From NCBI GenBank assembly GCA_964596065.1, contig CAZQSM010000030.1, positions 1-25,773 of the forward strand: a stretch of 25,773 nucleotides of DNA, read 5' to 3'. Positions 8,141-16,773 of this stretch are shown here, one piece after another. This DNA comes from SZUA-254 sp964596065. Lineage in GTDB: Bacteria; Bacteroidota; Ignavibacteria; UBA10030; SZUA-254. Position 1 is the first letter of the stretch, and every line of letters begins with the position of its first letter. The notes below the pieces were generated by a model. That model worked only from the letters and a program-made list of their open reading frames with translations. It searched no databases and had not been told where the DNA came from. A program made the translations under genes and the position numbers.

Positions 8141-8992
8141 ATGGGCCATCTTCCCACACTCGTCCACGTCACGAACATCGACATCCGCGGGCTTGAACCG
8201 TACCGCACGCTCCGCCGGCAGGAACACCACCTCCGTGAGGGGATCTTCGTCGCCGAGGGGGAGAAAGTGGTACGGCGTCTCCTCTCCTCGGGGCTCAAGG
8301 TCCGCTCGCTGCTCCTGACGCCCGAATGGTTCGCGGCGTTGTACCCCGAAGGCGGCGCGGGAGGGGATTCGCGGGCGTTCATACCGGGGGCGGAGGCCTT
8401 CATCGCCCCGAAGGGCCTCCTGGAAAAAATCGTGGGCTTCAATATCCACCAGGGGATCATGGCGGTGGCCGAGGCGCCGGCGGAATTGACCGCCGGGGAG
8501 TTGATCGCCGCTGCGGGCGGCGGCAACCGGCTGCTGGTCGCGCTCGACGACCTCGTCAACGCGGAAAACGTCGGCCTCGTCGCGCGCAACTGTTCCGCGT
8601 TCGGGGTGGACGCGCTGATCTGCGGCGAGACGTCGAGCAACCCGTACCTGCGAAGGGCGGTCCGCGCATCGATGGGGACGGTGTTCGGACTCCCGGTCCA
8701 TACCTCCCCCGATCTCGTCGAAACCCTCTCGGCGCTCGCGGCCCGGGCGGGGATCACGACCGTCGCGGCAGATCCCTCCGGGGAAGCGAGCCTCTACGAG
8801 TCCGGCCTGTCCGGGAGCGTCTGCGTCGTCCTCGGGAACGAGGGAAGCGGGATCAGGCCCCGCGTGCTCGCGGCCTGCCGGCGCCGCGTGACGATACCGA
8901 TGTGGCGGGGAACCGATTCGCTCAACGTGAGCAGCGCGTGCGCCGTCTTCCTCTCGGAAGTCCGCCGTCGGCGGGGCGCGGCCTCAGCGTAA
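8141..8992 (+). CDS. SpoU/TrmH-family RNA 2'-O-ribose methyltransferase
   Basis: A 283-aa SPOUT methyltransferase that transfers a methyl group from SAM to a ribose 2'-OH in rRNA or tRNA. The N-terminal ~110 residues form the substrate-binding domain (EGIFVAEGEKVVRRLL). The three SPOUT motifs are all present: motif 1 NAENVGLVARNCSAFG, motif 2 VVLGNEGSGI, and motif 3 IPMWRGTDSLNVSSACAVFL, which form the trefoil-knot SAM site. Length and architecture resemble RlmB/TsnR-like enzymes, but the exact target nucleotide cannot be assigned. It starts at ATG 8141 after an AT-rich leader, and its last 9 nt overlap the convergent ndk stop region. Confidence 0.92.
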   Translation: MGHLPTLVHVTNIDIRGLEPYRTLRRQEHHLREGIFVAEGEKVVRRLLSSGLKVRSLLLTPEWFAALYPEGGAGGDSRAFIPGAEAFIAPKGLLEKIVGFNIHQGIMAVAEAPAELTAGELIAAAGGGNRLLVALDDLVNAENVGLVARNCSAFGVDALICGETSSNPYLRRAVRASMGTVFGLPVHTSPDLVETLSALAARAGITTVAADPSGEASLYESGLSGSVCVVLGNEGSGIRPRVLAACRRRVTIPMWRGTDSLNVSSACAVFLSEVRRRRGAASA

Positions 8993-9409
8993 TTCCGCGA
9001 TTTCCCGCTGGGTGAAGAAGTAGGAGATTTCGATCCGGCCGTTCTCCGGCGAGTCCGAGCCGTGGACGATGTTTTCACCCTTGTTGTCGGCGTAGAGTTT
9101 GCGGATGGTGCCCTCGGCGGCCTCCTTCGGGTCGGTCGCCCCGATCAGCTTCCGGAAATCGGCCACGGCGTTCTCCTTCTCGAGCGCGATGGGCACGCAG
9201 GGGCCCGAGCTCATGAATTCGACCAGGCCGTCGTAAAACGGCCTCCCCTGGTGCACGGCGTAGAACCCGCCGGCGGCCGCCTTCGTGAGCCTGATTTTTT
9301 TCATTCCGAGGATCCTGAACCCCGCTTTTTCGATATGGGCGATGACGGCGCCGGTGAGATTTTTTTTCACGCAATCGGGCTTGAGTATCGCGAGAGTCTG
9401 TTCCACCAC
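8984..9409 (-). CDS. ndk: Nucleoside diphosphate kinase
   Basis: A 141-aa enzyme of the normal length that moves the gamma-phosphate of ATP to other NDPs by a phospho-histidine intermediate. It begins with the family's QTLAILKPD. The catalytic histidine is in NIVHGSDS (about residue 116), and the nucleotide-binding region includes GRPFYDGLVEFMSSGP. It starts at GTG 9409, with GGAG about 8 nt upstream; a second GTG immediately follows. It is the last gene of the minus-strand run, 27 nt after the rhodanese gene. Confidence 0.97.
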   Translation of the reverse strand: MVEQTLAILKPDCVKKNLTGAVIAHIEKAGFRILGMKKIRLTKAAAGGFYAVHQGRPFYDGLVEFMSSGPCVPIALEKENAVADFRKLIGATDPKEAAEGTIRKLYADNKGENIVHGSDSPENGRIEISYFFTQREIAELR

Positions 9410-9436
9410 TGTCTGCTCCGGATGATTTGTGATTGA

Positions 9437-9801
9437 TTATCGTTCGGTTTCAAAGCCGAGTTCGTTCCAGCGGCGCCACCCGCCGTCCATCGAGACCACG
9501 TTCGTGTAGCCCATCTCCCCGAGGTTGGCCGCCGAGAGCGCGGAGCGGAACCCCCCGCCGCAGTAGAGGATGATCTCCGTCGCCGGGTCGGGCACCTTCG
9601 CCTCGATGTCCCGCTCGAGGATGCCGCGGCCGATGTGGATCGCCCCGGCGATCCTGCCCGCCGCGAACTCCGATTCTTCCCTGACGTCGACGAGGAGGAG
9701 TTTTTCACCCCGCATCATTCGTTCCCGGACCGCCTCGGGGGTCGTTTCCCTGACGCGCTTTTTGGCCTCCCCGACCAGCCGGAGGAACCCGGGAGCGTGT
9801 T

Positions 9802-9805
<4 letters not shown>
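9437..9805 (-). CDS. Single-domain rhodanese-like protein
   Basis: A 122-aa rhodanese-homology domain, probably cytoplasmic because there is no signal peptide. It shows LLLVDVREESEFAAGRI (CH2A-type motif) and the active-site loop YCGGGFRSAL with C82, which could carry a persulfide. Small proteins of this type move sulfane sulfur in thiolation or detoxification; the partner is unknown. The start codon is TTG 9805, embedded in the sucD stop as TTGA, with AGAGG about 6 nt upstream inside sucD. This indicates translational coupling to sucD. Confidence 0.88.
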
Positions 9806-10881
<1,076 letters not shown>

Positions 10882-10904
10882 GTGCGTTCGTAAGGTTGGT
10901 CGAT

Positions 10905-12314
10905 TCAGTGGTTTTGCAGAAAATCCGCCGCCCGGAAGAGCGTCACTTCGCCGAAGCGCGGCCCGAGCAGCTGGAGCCCCATCGGCAGCCCGTCGCCGTC
11001 GCTGCCGCAGGGGATGCTGATCCCCGGAAGGCCCGCGAGGTTTGCGGACACGGTGAAGATGTCGGACAGGTACATCGTGAGCGGGTCGCCGGTCTTCTCC
11101 CCGAATTTGAACGCGGTCGACGGCGTCGTGGGCGTCACGATCACGTCCACGCCGGCGAAGGCCCGGTCGAAATCGTCGCGGATGAGCCGGCGGACCTTCT
11201 GGCCCTTGAGATAGTAGGCGTCGTAGTATCCCGAAGAGAGCACGTAGGTCCCGAGCATGATCCTTCGTTTGACTTCGTCCCCGAACCCTTCGCTCCGAGA
11301 TCTGACGTACATCTCCTGGAGGTCGGCCGCGCCGGCGGCGCGCCGCCCGTACCGCGCGCCGTCGAACCGCGCGAGGTTCGACGATGCTTCGGCTGTGGTC
11401 AGGACGTAGTAGGCCGCGATGGTGGCATCGGTGTGGGGGAGCGAGAGTTCGTGGACGGCGGCCCCCGCCTTTTCCAGCGCGCCGACCTTCGCCATCACGG
11501 CGGCGCGGATCCCCGGGTCGAGGCCCGGGGGAAAGTATTCCTTCGGGATCCCGACCCTCAGGCCTTTCACGTCGCCCGTGAGGGCCGCGGCGTAGTCGGG
11601 GACGGGAACGTCCGCCGACGTCGAGTCCCTCGGATCGCGGCCCGCGATCGCCGAGAGGACGGCGGCGGCCTCGTCCACGGTCTCCGTGAACGGGCCGATC
11701 TGGTCGAACGACGAGGCGAACGCGACCAGCCCGTAGCGCGACACCCTTCCGTATGTCGGCTTGAGTCCCACGACGCCGCAGAACGCGGCGGGCTGGCGAA
11801 TGGATCCCCCGGTGTCGGAGCCGAGCGCGGCGGTCGCGAGCCCGGCGGCCACCGCCGCCGCGGACCCCCCGCTCGACCCGCCCGGGACCCGCTCCGGGTC
11901 GCGCGGATTTTTCACCGGTCCGAACGCCGAATTCTCGTTCGACGATCCCATCGCGAACTCGTCCATGTTGGTCTTGCCGATGACCACGGCGTCGGCGGCC
12001 CTCAGGCGCTCGATGACTGTCGCGTCGTACGGCGCCTCGAACGACTCGAGCATCTTCGATCCGCACGTCACCCGGCGGCCGGCGACGCAGATGACGTCCT
12101 TCACCGCCACGACCATCCCGGCCAGCGGCCCCGCACTCCCGGCGGCGAGGCGGCGGTCCACCTCCCGTGCCCTCGCGAGCGCGTCATCGTCGTACACGTC
12201 GAGGAACGCGTTCAGGGACGAATGCGCGCGGATCCGGGACAGGCGCCCCTCCACGATCGACTCGCAGGTGGCCTCACCGGCGAGCAGGCGCCCGCGTTCT
12301 TGGCGGAACTTCAT
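10905..12314 (-). CDS. gatA: Asp-tRNA(Asn)/Glu-tRNA(Gln) amidotransferase subunit A
   Basis: A 469-aa amidase-signature enzyme. As GatA of the GatCAB complex it hydrolyses glutamine and channels ammonia to mischarged tRNA. The Ser-cisSer-Lys triad is visible: K72 in VAVKD, S147 in GGSSGGS, and nucleophile S171 in TGGSIRQPA. DEFAMGSSNENS and the C-terminal GLPMGLQLLG are typical of GatA rather than of generic amidases. gatB and gatC are not in the window. It begins at ATG 12314 without an obvious Shine-Dalgarno. It sits between tatA (107 nt upstream, with hairpins) and sucD (23 nt downstream). Confidence 0.94.
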   Translation of the reverse strand: MKFRQERGRLLAGEATCESIVEGRLSRIRAHSSLNAFLDVYDDDALARAREVDRRLAAGSAGPLAGMVVAVKDVICVAGRRVTCGSKMLESFEAPYDATVIERLRAADAVVIGKTNMDEFAMGSSNENSAFGPVKNPRDPERVPGGSSGGSAAAVAAGLATAALGSDTGGSIRQPAAFCGVVGLKPTYGRVSRYGLVAFASSFDQIGPFTETVDEAAAVLSAIAGRDPRDSTSADVPVPDYAAALTGDVKGLRVGIPKEYFPPGLDPGIRAAVMAKVGALEKAGAAVHELSLPHTDATIAAYYVLTTAEASSNLARFDGARYGRRAAGAADLQEMYVRSRSEGFGDEVKRRIMLGTYVLSSGYYDAYYLKGQKVRRLIRDDFDRAFAGVDVIVTPTTPSTAFKFGEKTGDPLTMYLSDIFTVSANLAGLPGISIPCGSDGDGLPMGLQLLGPRFGEVTLFRAADFLQNH

Positions 12315-12367
12315 CAGTCGGCTAACGATGCAATCTGAGAAAAAACGGATGGGTAACGGAAGTCAAC

Positions 12368-12417
12368 CCCCGCCGGGACCTCCCGGCGGGGCGCTGTGAA
12401 ACCGGACGATCGTCCGG
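12368..12417 (-). terminator. Two GC-rich hairpins between tatA and gatA
   Basis: Positions 12368-12391 form an 11-bp perfect stem (CCCCGCCGGGA / TCCCGGCGGGG) with a 2-nt spacer. Positions 12402-12417 are a perfect 16-bp palindrome, CCGGACGATCGTCCGG, directly after the tatA stop. Neither is followed by a real T-run on the minus strand, so a pause, partial terminator or mRNA-stabilising role is as likely as full termination. Confidence 0.4.
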
Positions 12418-12421
12418 CGCG

Positions 12422-12613
12422 TCAGGCGTTCTTGTCGATTTTTTTGTTTTCGTCAGGACGTTCGACTTCGTCCTGGATGTCGCGCGTCGCCTTGCGGAAC
12501 TCCCGCAGGCCCTTCCCGAGCCCCTGGGCCAGGTCGGGGATTTTTTTCGCCCCGAAGAAAATCAGGATGATCAGGAGGATGAGGACGATCTCGCCGGTGC
12601 CAAGGCCAAACAT
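12422..12613 (-). CDS. tatA: Twin-arginine translocase subunit TatA/TatE
   Basis: A 63-aa pore-forming subunit of the Tat system, which exports folded proteins across the inner membrane. One hydrophobic helix (GEIVLILLIILIFFG) is followed by the FGAKKIPDL hinge and an amphipathic helix (LGKGLREFRKAT). A charged tail ends the protein. Length and arrangement are those of TatA. GAGG lies about 8 nt before the ATG. tatC is not in the window. The gene is 13 nt after purQ and likely co-transcribed with it. Confidence 0.94.
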   Translation of the reverse strand: MFGLGTGEIVLILLIILIFFGAKKIPDLAQGLGKGLREFRKATRDIQDEVERPDENKKIDKNA

Positions 12614-12626
12614 AGTGTGTACCTCG

Positions 12627-13388
12627 TTAGATGATTGCCGCCGTGTGTTGCGTTCTGCCGACCAGGTGCGCGATTGCCGACCGGAACAGCTGCGCCCCGT
12701 CGGTCTCGCGCAGCGCCGGGTCGGACGCCCGTTCGGGGTGGGGCATCAGCCCCAGGATGTTTCCCCGTTCGTTGACGATGCCGGCGATATTGTCCACCGA
12801 ACCGTTCGGATTCGCCGATTCCGTCACCGAACCGTCGGCTTCACAATATCTGAAAATTATCTGTCGATTCCTTGCCAGCGATTCCAGGGTTGCGGGGTCG
12901 GCGTAGTAGTTTCCCTCGCCGTGGGCGATCGGGATTTTCAGCACCTCGCCGGGAGCGCACGCGGAGGTGAACGCCGTCAAGGCGTTCTCCACGCGCACGT
13001 GGACGTAGCGGCACGAAAACGTCAGCTGGGCGTTCCGGAGGAGCGAACCCGGGAGCAGGCCCGCCTCGCAGAGGATCTGGAATCCGTTGCAGATGCCCAT
13101 CACCATCCCGCCGTCCCTCGCGAACGCGACCACTTCCTTCATGATGGGCGAGAACCTCGCGATCGCCCCGCAGCGGAGGTAATCGCCGTACGAAAACCCG
13201 CCGGGGAGGATCACGGCGTCGACCCCCTCGATCGACGAGTCCTTGTGCCAGAGGAAGCGGACGTCCTGGTGGAAGATGTTCTTCAGGACGTGGTACGCGT
13301 CGTGGTCGCAGTTGGAACCGGGGAAGACCACCACGCCGAATTTTTTCGTCGAGCCGTTGGCCGGGATGCCGTCGTGCGGAGTTTCCAT
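12627..13388 (-). CDS. purQ: Phosphoribosylformylglycinamidine synthase subunit PurQ
   Basis: A 253-aa glutaminase subunit of FGAM synthase (purine synthesis, step 4). It is a class I glutamine amidotransferase with nucleophile C100 in MGICNGFQIL and the His/Glu pair H217/E219 in LMPHPERA. The signature FPGSNCDHD is present. About 15 residues precede the usual KFGVVVFPGSN start; no later start codon exists before that motif, so ATG 13388 is kept. It is 9 nt after purS, the expected partner in the PurL-PurQ-PurS complex. purL is not in the window. Confidence 0.96.
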   Translation of the reverse strand: METPHDGIPANGSTKKFGVVVFPGSNCDHDAYHVLKNIFHQDVRFLWHKDSSIEGVDAVILPGGFSYGDYLRCGAIARFSPIMKEVVAFARDGGMVMGICNGFQILCEAGLLPGSLLRNAQLTFSCRYVHVRVENALTAFTSACAPGEVLKIPIAHGEGNYYADPATLESLARNRQIIFRYCEADGSVTESANPNGSVDNIAGIVNERGNILGLMPHPERASDPALRETDGAQLFRSAIAHLVGRTQHTAAII

Positions 13389-13397
13389 CGGGGGCGC

Positions 13398-13646
13398 CTA
13401 CACTTTTTCGAGCGTGTAGTGGAAATTCTCCATCACCGGGTTGGCGAGGAGCTTTTTGCACGCTTCGGCGGCGACGCGGTCGGCGTCGTTCCGGTCTTCC
13501 GCAGAAATCTTCATTTCGATGTATTTCCCCATCCGGACTTCGAGGACCTGCTCCATCCCGAGGCTCGCGATGGCGTGCTGCACCGCCTTGCCCTGGGGGT
13601 CGAGGATCGAGCTCCTCAGCGTCACGTTGATTTTCGCCAGATACAC
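13398..13646 (-). CDS. purS: Phosphoribosylformylglycinamidine synthase subunit PurS
   Basis: An 82-aa protein of the usual PurS size, the small subunit that joins PurQ to PurL. It contains ILDPQGKAV and the typical VRMGKYIEM segment, and it ends near PVMENFHYTLEKV. It is easily missed because it starts with GTG (13644-13646). AAGGA lies about 7 nt upstream. The reading frame continues further upstream, antisense-like through pssA, without meaning. Confidence 0.93.
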   Translation of the reverse strand: MYLAKINVTLRSSILDPQGKAVQHAIASLGMEQVLEVRMGKYIEMKISAEDRNDADRVAAEACKKLLANPVMENFHYTLEKV

Positions 13647-13663
13647 GGTTGGTCCTTTCAGTG

Positions 13664-14431
13664 TCAGAGATCGACGCTCGTCATTCCCGGCTCGTCTTCC
13701 TTGGCCTGCTTCCCGGCCGGATGCATCGCCCGGCGGACGTAGGTCACGAGGTACCGGAAGGGGCCTGTGACCAGGTAAAATCCGAGGACGGGGAGCAGCG
13801 CGGCCCCCTTCGTGAGCACGATGGCGGTCACCGCGACCACCAGCAGCGTGAAACGCAGCGGGTGCTGCCGGATCCCCCTCCGGGAGATCTGCGGGAGCGT
13901 GTCGTACCGGATGGTGCTCACCAGCAGCAGCGACACCACGGTCACCAGCGGCGGGAGGAGCGACGCGGAGAGCGGCGTGTAGCCGGCCGGGTCGGCGTAG
14001 AAGCTGATGATGTACGCGGAGATCGTCAGGGCCGCCGCGGGGATCGGGAGGCCCCGGAAATACTCCTTGGAGAAGCCGACCAGCTGGCTGTTGAAGCGCG
14101 CCAGGCGCAGCGCCCCGAGGATGAGCGGCAACGAGCTGACCATCAGCCCCAGCCCGCCGTCCCTGAACAGGAGCGACTGGTAGACGAGGAACGAGGGCGC
14201 GAGGCCGAACGACACGACATCGGAGAGCGAGTCGAACTCGACGCCGAACGAACTCGACGATTTCGTGATGCGGGCCATCACCCCATCGAGCGTGTCGAAC
14301 ACGGCCGCGAGGATGATGAACCACGCCGCCTGGTGGTACGCCCCGTCGGCGGTCTGGACGACGGCGCTGAACCCGCAAAAAATGTTCAGGACCGTGAAGA
14401 GGCTGGGGACGACTGCGCGCGTAATTTTCAC
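13664..14431 (-). CDS. pssA: CDP-diacylglycerol--serine O-phosphatidyltransferase
   Basis: A 255-aa membrane enzyme making phosphatidylserine from CDP-diacylglycerol and serine. The CDP-alcohol phosphotransferase motif D-x2-D-G-x2-A-R-x8-G-x3-D-x3-D is intact (from DTLDGVMAR through FGVEFDSLSD). Several hydrophobic helices follow, and the C-terminus is polar and charged. The start is GTG 14431, with AGGA about 8 nt upstream. It is directly downstream of psd (22 nt), so both steps to phosphatidylethanolamine are encoded together. This small integral type is the Bacillus/archaeal class. Confidence 0.94.
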   Translation of the reverse strand: MKITRAVVPSLFTVLNIFCGFSAVVQTADGAYHQAAWFIILAAVFDTLDGVMARITKSSSSFGVEFDSLSDVVSFGLAPSFLVYQSLLFRDGGLGLMVSSLPLILGALRLARFNSQLVGFSKEYFRGLPIPAAALTISAYIISFYADPAGYTPLSASLLPPLVTVVSLLLVSTIRYDTLPQISRRGIRQHPLRFTLLVVAVTAIVLTKGAALLPVLGFYLVTGPFRYLVTYVRRAMHPAGKQAKEDEPGMTSVDL

Positions 14432-14453
14432 TGAACGATCCTGGTTGTGTGTG

Positions 14454-15116
14454 TTATGCGGACTCTGAGAGTTCCGCGATGACCGTCTGCCCCGCGAGGG
14501 TGCGGTCGTTGATCCGGACGTTGACCGTCGCGGTGAGGGGCAACAGCACGTCCACGCGCGATCCGAACTTGATCATTCCGAACCGCTCGCCGGCCACGGC
14601 CTGCTGGCCGACCGCGACGTCGGCGACGATGCGCCGCGCCAGCGACCCCGATATCTGCTTGAAGAGGACCCTGACTCCCCCCCGCTCGATCCCGATCAGC
14701 GTGCGTTCGTTGTCCTCCGACGCCTTGTCCCTGAACGCGGGGGTGAACCGGCCCTCGACGTGTTCGACGTACCCCACGCGCCCCGACACAGGGAACCTGT
14801 TGACGTGTACATCGAGGGGCGACATGAAGATGCAGACCCTTAAAGCCTGCCCGTTGATGTACGCCGGTTCGTGCACCGGCCCCACCGCGATGATCCGGCC
14901 GTCGGCCGGGGCGATCACCAGGCGTTCGCCGGCCGGGGCCGTGCGGTCCGGGTCCCGGAAAAAATTGAGGACGAGCAGCGTCACGGCGCCCGCGAGGATC
15001 AGAACAGCATAACGCGCGATCGGGTTCACGTCGGCCGCGAACAGCAGAATGACGACCGCGGCGAGCCCGGCGGCGTACCAGAGCATCGTCGATGTCCCGT
15101 ATGGGGTGAGCGTCAC
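14454..15116 (-). CDS. psd: Phosphatidylserine decarboxylase proenzyme
   Basis: A 220-aa short-type Psd that decarboxylates phosphatidylserine to phosphatidylethanolamine at the inner membrane. Two hydrophobic N-terminal segments (WYAAGLAAVVILLFA, YAVLILAGAVTLLVL) precede the catalytic domain, with APADGRI and SPLDVHVNRFPVSG. The self-cleavage site is in MIKFGSRVD, where S186 becomes the pyruvoyl group. GTG 15116 is chosen as start. GGAG lies about 7 nt upstream and the protein then aligns normally. The open frame extends 40 codons further, into the preceding gene. It is 13 nt downstream of the purC-like gene. Confidence 0.93.
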   Translation of the reverse strand: MTLTPYGTSTMLWYAAGLAAVVILLFAADVNPIARYAVLILAGAVTLLVLNFFRDPDRTAPAGERLVIAPADGRIIAVGPVHEPAYINGQALRVCIFMSPLDVHVNRFPVSGRVGYVEHVEGRFTPAFRDKASEDNERTLIGIERGGVRVLFKQISGSLARRIVADVAVGQQAVAGERFGMIKFGSRVDVLLPLTATVNVRINDRTLAGQTVIAELSESA

Positions 15117-15129
15117 TGGCTGCTCCGGG

Positions 15130-15891
15130 TCATCCGTTGAGTTTAAGCCTGTTGTAGAGCCCTTCGAGACCTTCTTCGGTCTGCGTCTCAATGGGAAGCG
15201 CGGCGCCATTCCCCTTCCGTCTGGCCGTGGAGGCATCGAGGAAGCGGATCGTGGCGGGCGAAAGTTCGCCGGTCAGGATGATCTGGTTGTTGTAGCGTCC
15301 GAACGAAAGTTTCAGGTCCGCCGGCGCGAGTTCGCGGCGTTCGCAGAGTCCTCGCAGCACGGCATTGACCTTCGAGCCAAGCCTGTTGATCTGCTTCAGT
15401 TCGTCCGGCTTCAGGACGTTGAGGGCGTAGAGGTGGTATTCGTTGACCAGCGCCGGTGCGCGGTCCGCCCCCAGGAGGTAGTGTTCGATGACGGGAAATT
15501 CCAGTTGGGCGGCAGCCGGCATCCCGAAGCGCTCCGGCCAGTCGTCCTCCGCGACATTGAAGATCCTGACGAGAAGCGGGACCGGTTCGGCGGATTTCAC
15601 GAGCATCTCGGCGCCGGGCCGGGCCCCGAGAAAATGCGTCCCCACGTGAAAACCCTTGAGGTACTCGAAGAGGTAGGTGGAAATCAGGTTTCGCAAAACC
15701 CCGGAGTCGCGCGTACCGCCCTTCTTCCTTCCGTTGGCCCCCGGGGGGAGCGTGAATTCCTGGATGAGGAGGTCCCGTTTATTGGTACGGTAGAGCGTGC
15801 GCCCAGGCTGGCTGGCGAAGATCTCCTGCCTGATGGTCTCGGCGCCGCTCTCCTTGCCTTCCAACAGTAACGATTGGGCTTGCGCCTTCAT
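15130..15891 (-). CDS. purC: SAICAR synthetase (PurC) family protein, divergent
   Basis: A 253-aa protein with the PurC fold order: LLLEGKE near the N-terminus, DLLIQEF, LFEYLKGFHVGTHFL, VNEYHLYAL, DLKLSFGRYNNQI and GELSPATIRFLD. PurC joins aspartate to CAIR in purine synthesis. Several usually invariant segments differ. RNxAAGSxxxR reads FNVAEDDWPER, the GDExSPD motif reads TGELSPA, and the D-x-S/T-A-x-(N/D)-G region reads TLPPGANG. It may be a genuine but diverged PurC or a paralogue with another job. It heads the operon that includes purS and purQ, which favours a purine role. Starts at ATG 15891 behind a good promoter. Confidence 0.65.
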   Translation of the reverse strand: MKAQAQSLLLEGKESGAETIRQEIFASQPGRTLYRTNKRDLLIQEFTLPPGANGRKKGGTRDSGVLRNLISTYLFEYLKGFHVGTHFLGARPGAEMLVKSAEPVPLLVRIFNVAEDDWPERFGMPAAAQLEFPVIEHYLLGADRAPALVNEYHLYALNVLKPDELKQINRLGSKVNAVLRGLCERRELAPADLKLSFGRYNNQIILTGELSPATIRFLDASTARRKGNGAALPIETQTEEGLEGLYNRLKLNG

Positions 15892-15921
15892 TTTCGCCGA
15901 AACTGATCATCCATGTCCACC

Positions 15922-15950
15922 ATTTTAAGAAAATTGCGGCCGAAAGTCAA
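15922..15950 (-). promoter_or_regulatory. Sigma-70-type promoter of the purC-psd-pssA-purSQ operon
   Basis: On the minus strand: TTGACT (15945-15950), 17-nt spacer, TAAAAT (15922-15927). Each hexamer matches 5 of 6 consensus bases. Predicted transcription starts near 15915, leaving a leader of about 25 nt. Confidence 0.7.
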
Positions 15951-15965
15951 TGTAATCGCGGTCCC

Positions 15966-15994
15966 TTGGAAATCGGAGGGCGGTTTCATATATT
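15966..15994 (+). promoter_or_regulatory. Sigma-70-type promoter of tRNA-Gln
   Basis: TTGGAA (15966-15971), 17-nt spacer, TATATT (15989-15994), ending 19 nt before the tRNA. Layout is the same as at tRNA-Val. It is back-to-back with the operon promoter on the other strand. Confidence 0.65.
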
Positions 15995-16013
15995 GATGCG
16001 GATTTCACGCCAA

Positions 16014-16086
16014 TGCCCGGTGGTGTAACTGGCAACACACTTGACTCTGGATCAAGGAAGTCTAGGTTCGAATCCTAGCCGGGCAG
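16014..16086 (+). tRNA. tRNA-Gln (anticodon CTG)
   Basis: Acceptor TGCCCGG pairs with CCGGGCA. The anticodon stem CTTGA/TCAAG holds the loop CTCTGGA (anticodon CTG), and the T-arm CTAGG-TTCGAAT-CCTAG is perfect. CCA is not encoded. Confidence 0.96.
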
Positions 16087-16087
16087 C

Positions 16088-16115
16088 AAAAAGGGCAGTA
16101 TTTACTGCCTTTTTT
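16088..16115. terminator. Bidirectional terminator after tRNA-Gln
   Basis: GGCAGTA-TT-TACTGCC (16094-16109) is flanked by AAAAA on the left and TTTTTT on the right. It gives a T-run on both strands, so it can end the tRNA transcript and the convergent small gene whose stop overlaps its edge. Confidence 0.85.
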
Positions 16116-16486
16116 CATTTCAGGTAATCCTTCAGGAATCCAGGGTCGAGGCAGCGCCTCTCCCCGACCTCTTCGGCCGCCAGCTCCTTCGCCTTTCCTT
16201 CCGGCACGCCCGACGCTCTCAAGAGTTGGAGCATACTATCATATTCCGACCGCAGCTCACCCCTCGGGGGAAGCGGTTCCCCCGCCGCCGGAGTCCGCTG
16301 ACAGCTGAACGTCCGCGGGAACGCCGCGTTCACGAACGATTCGAGCCCCCGCGCGTCGAGCGGGACCCCCTCCATCCGGAACGCGTCCAGCGTGGCCAGG
16401 ACCTTCCCCAGCGCCCCCCAGCGGTCGTACCTGATTTCATCCCGGAGATACGCGCTCCGGGCCTTCCTGATCAAGGATTCTCCCAT
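16115..16486 (-). CDS. Small protein of unknown function
   Basis: 123 residues from ATG 16486 (MGESLIRKAR). It is predicted soluble and helical, rich in charged residues, with no signal peptide or membrane segment. Features seen: a basic N-terminal helix (RKARSAYLRDEIRYDRW), a Pro/Arg-rich middle with CQRTPAAGEPLPP, and a charged C-terminal part with EGKAKELAAEEVGERR. I do not recognise the family. An upstream in-frame ATG at 16576 would add 30 residues of poor quality, so the shorter form is preferred. No strong Shine-Dalgarno is visible. The shared terminator at its 3' end supports it being a real transcription unit. Confidence 0.55.
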   Translation of the reverse strand: MGESLIRKARSAYLRDEIRYDRWGALGKVLATLDAFRMEGVPLDARGLESFVNAAFPRTFSCQRTPAAGEPLPPRGELRSEYDSMLQLLRASGVPEGKAKELAAEEVGERRCLDPGFLKDYLK

Positions 16487-16561
16487 GTTCCGGCGCCCTC
16501 CGTAGCCGCCGCGCCAACATAGCAAGATGGCGACTCCCCGGGAGCGGGATTTCAAGCCGGG

Positions 16562-16577
16562 TGTGATCTGCATCACC
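16562..16577. promoter_or_regulatory. CRP/FNR-like dyad
   Basis: TGTGA-TCTGCA-TCACC matches TGTGA-N6-TCACA at 9 of 10 specified bases. It lies about 190 nt upstream of the sigma-54 element. Two similar sites occur at 21814 and 25513. Confidence 0.4.
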
Positions 16578-16757
16578 CTTTTTCGGAGGCCCCCGTCAAG
16601 CCCGTCTCAAAGGAGATTTTCTGCGAATAGATTCAACGACCCACAGACTCTCTCAAAGCTGAAAATCGGGACCCGATATGGGACGGCGGAATCGGGGGAT
16701 GCGGGCGGAACCCGTCGTAATTGGCCCCTTCCCCTCCGCTCCACGGATGTCATGGTC

Positions 16758-16773
16758 TGGCACGTTCCTTGCA
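16758..16773 (+). promoter_or_regulatory. Sigma-54 (RpoN) -24/-12 promoter
   Basis: TGGCACGTTCCTTGCA matches the RpoN consensus TGGCACG-N4-TTGCW at every specified base, with GG and GC at the required spacing. The expected start is near 16784, 40-70 nt before the first gene of nfnA-nfnB-korA-korB. Confidence 0.85.

Noticed and set aside
10882..12066. Upstream extension of the sucD frame into gatA
   Set aside because: The extra ~395 residues are Arg-rich antisense-like translation of gatA in another frame; SucD homology begins exactly at ATG 10881.
13647..14378. A longer form of PurS reaching back into pssA
   Set aside because: PurS homology starts at VYLAKINV. GTG 13646 with AAGGA upstream gives the normal family length, and the extension is a shadow of pssA.
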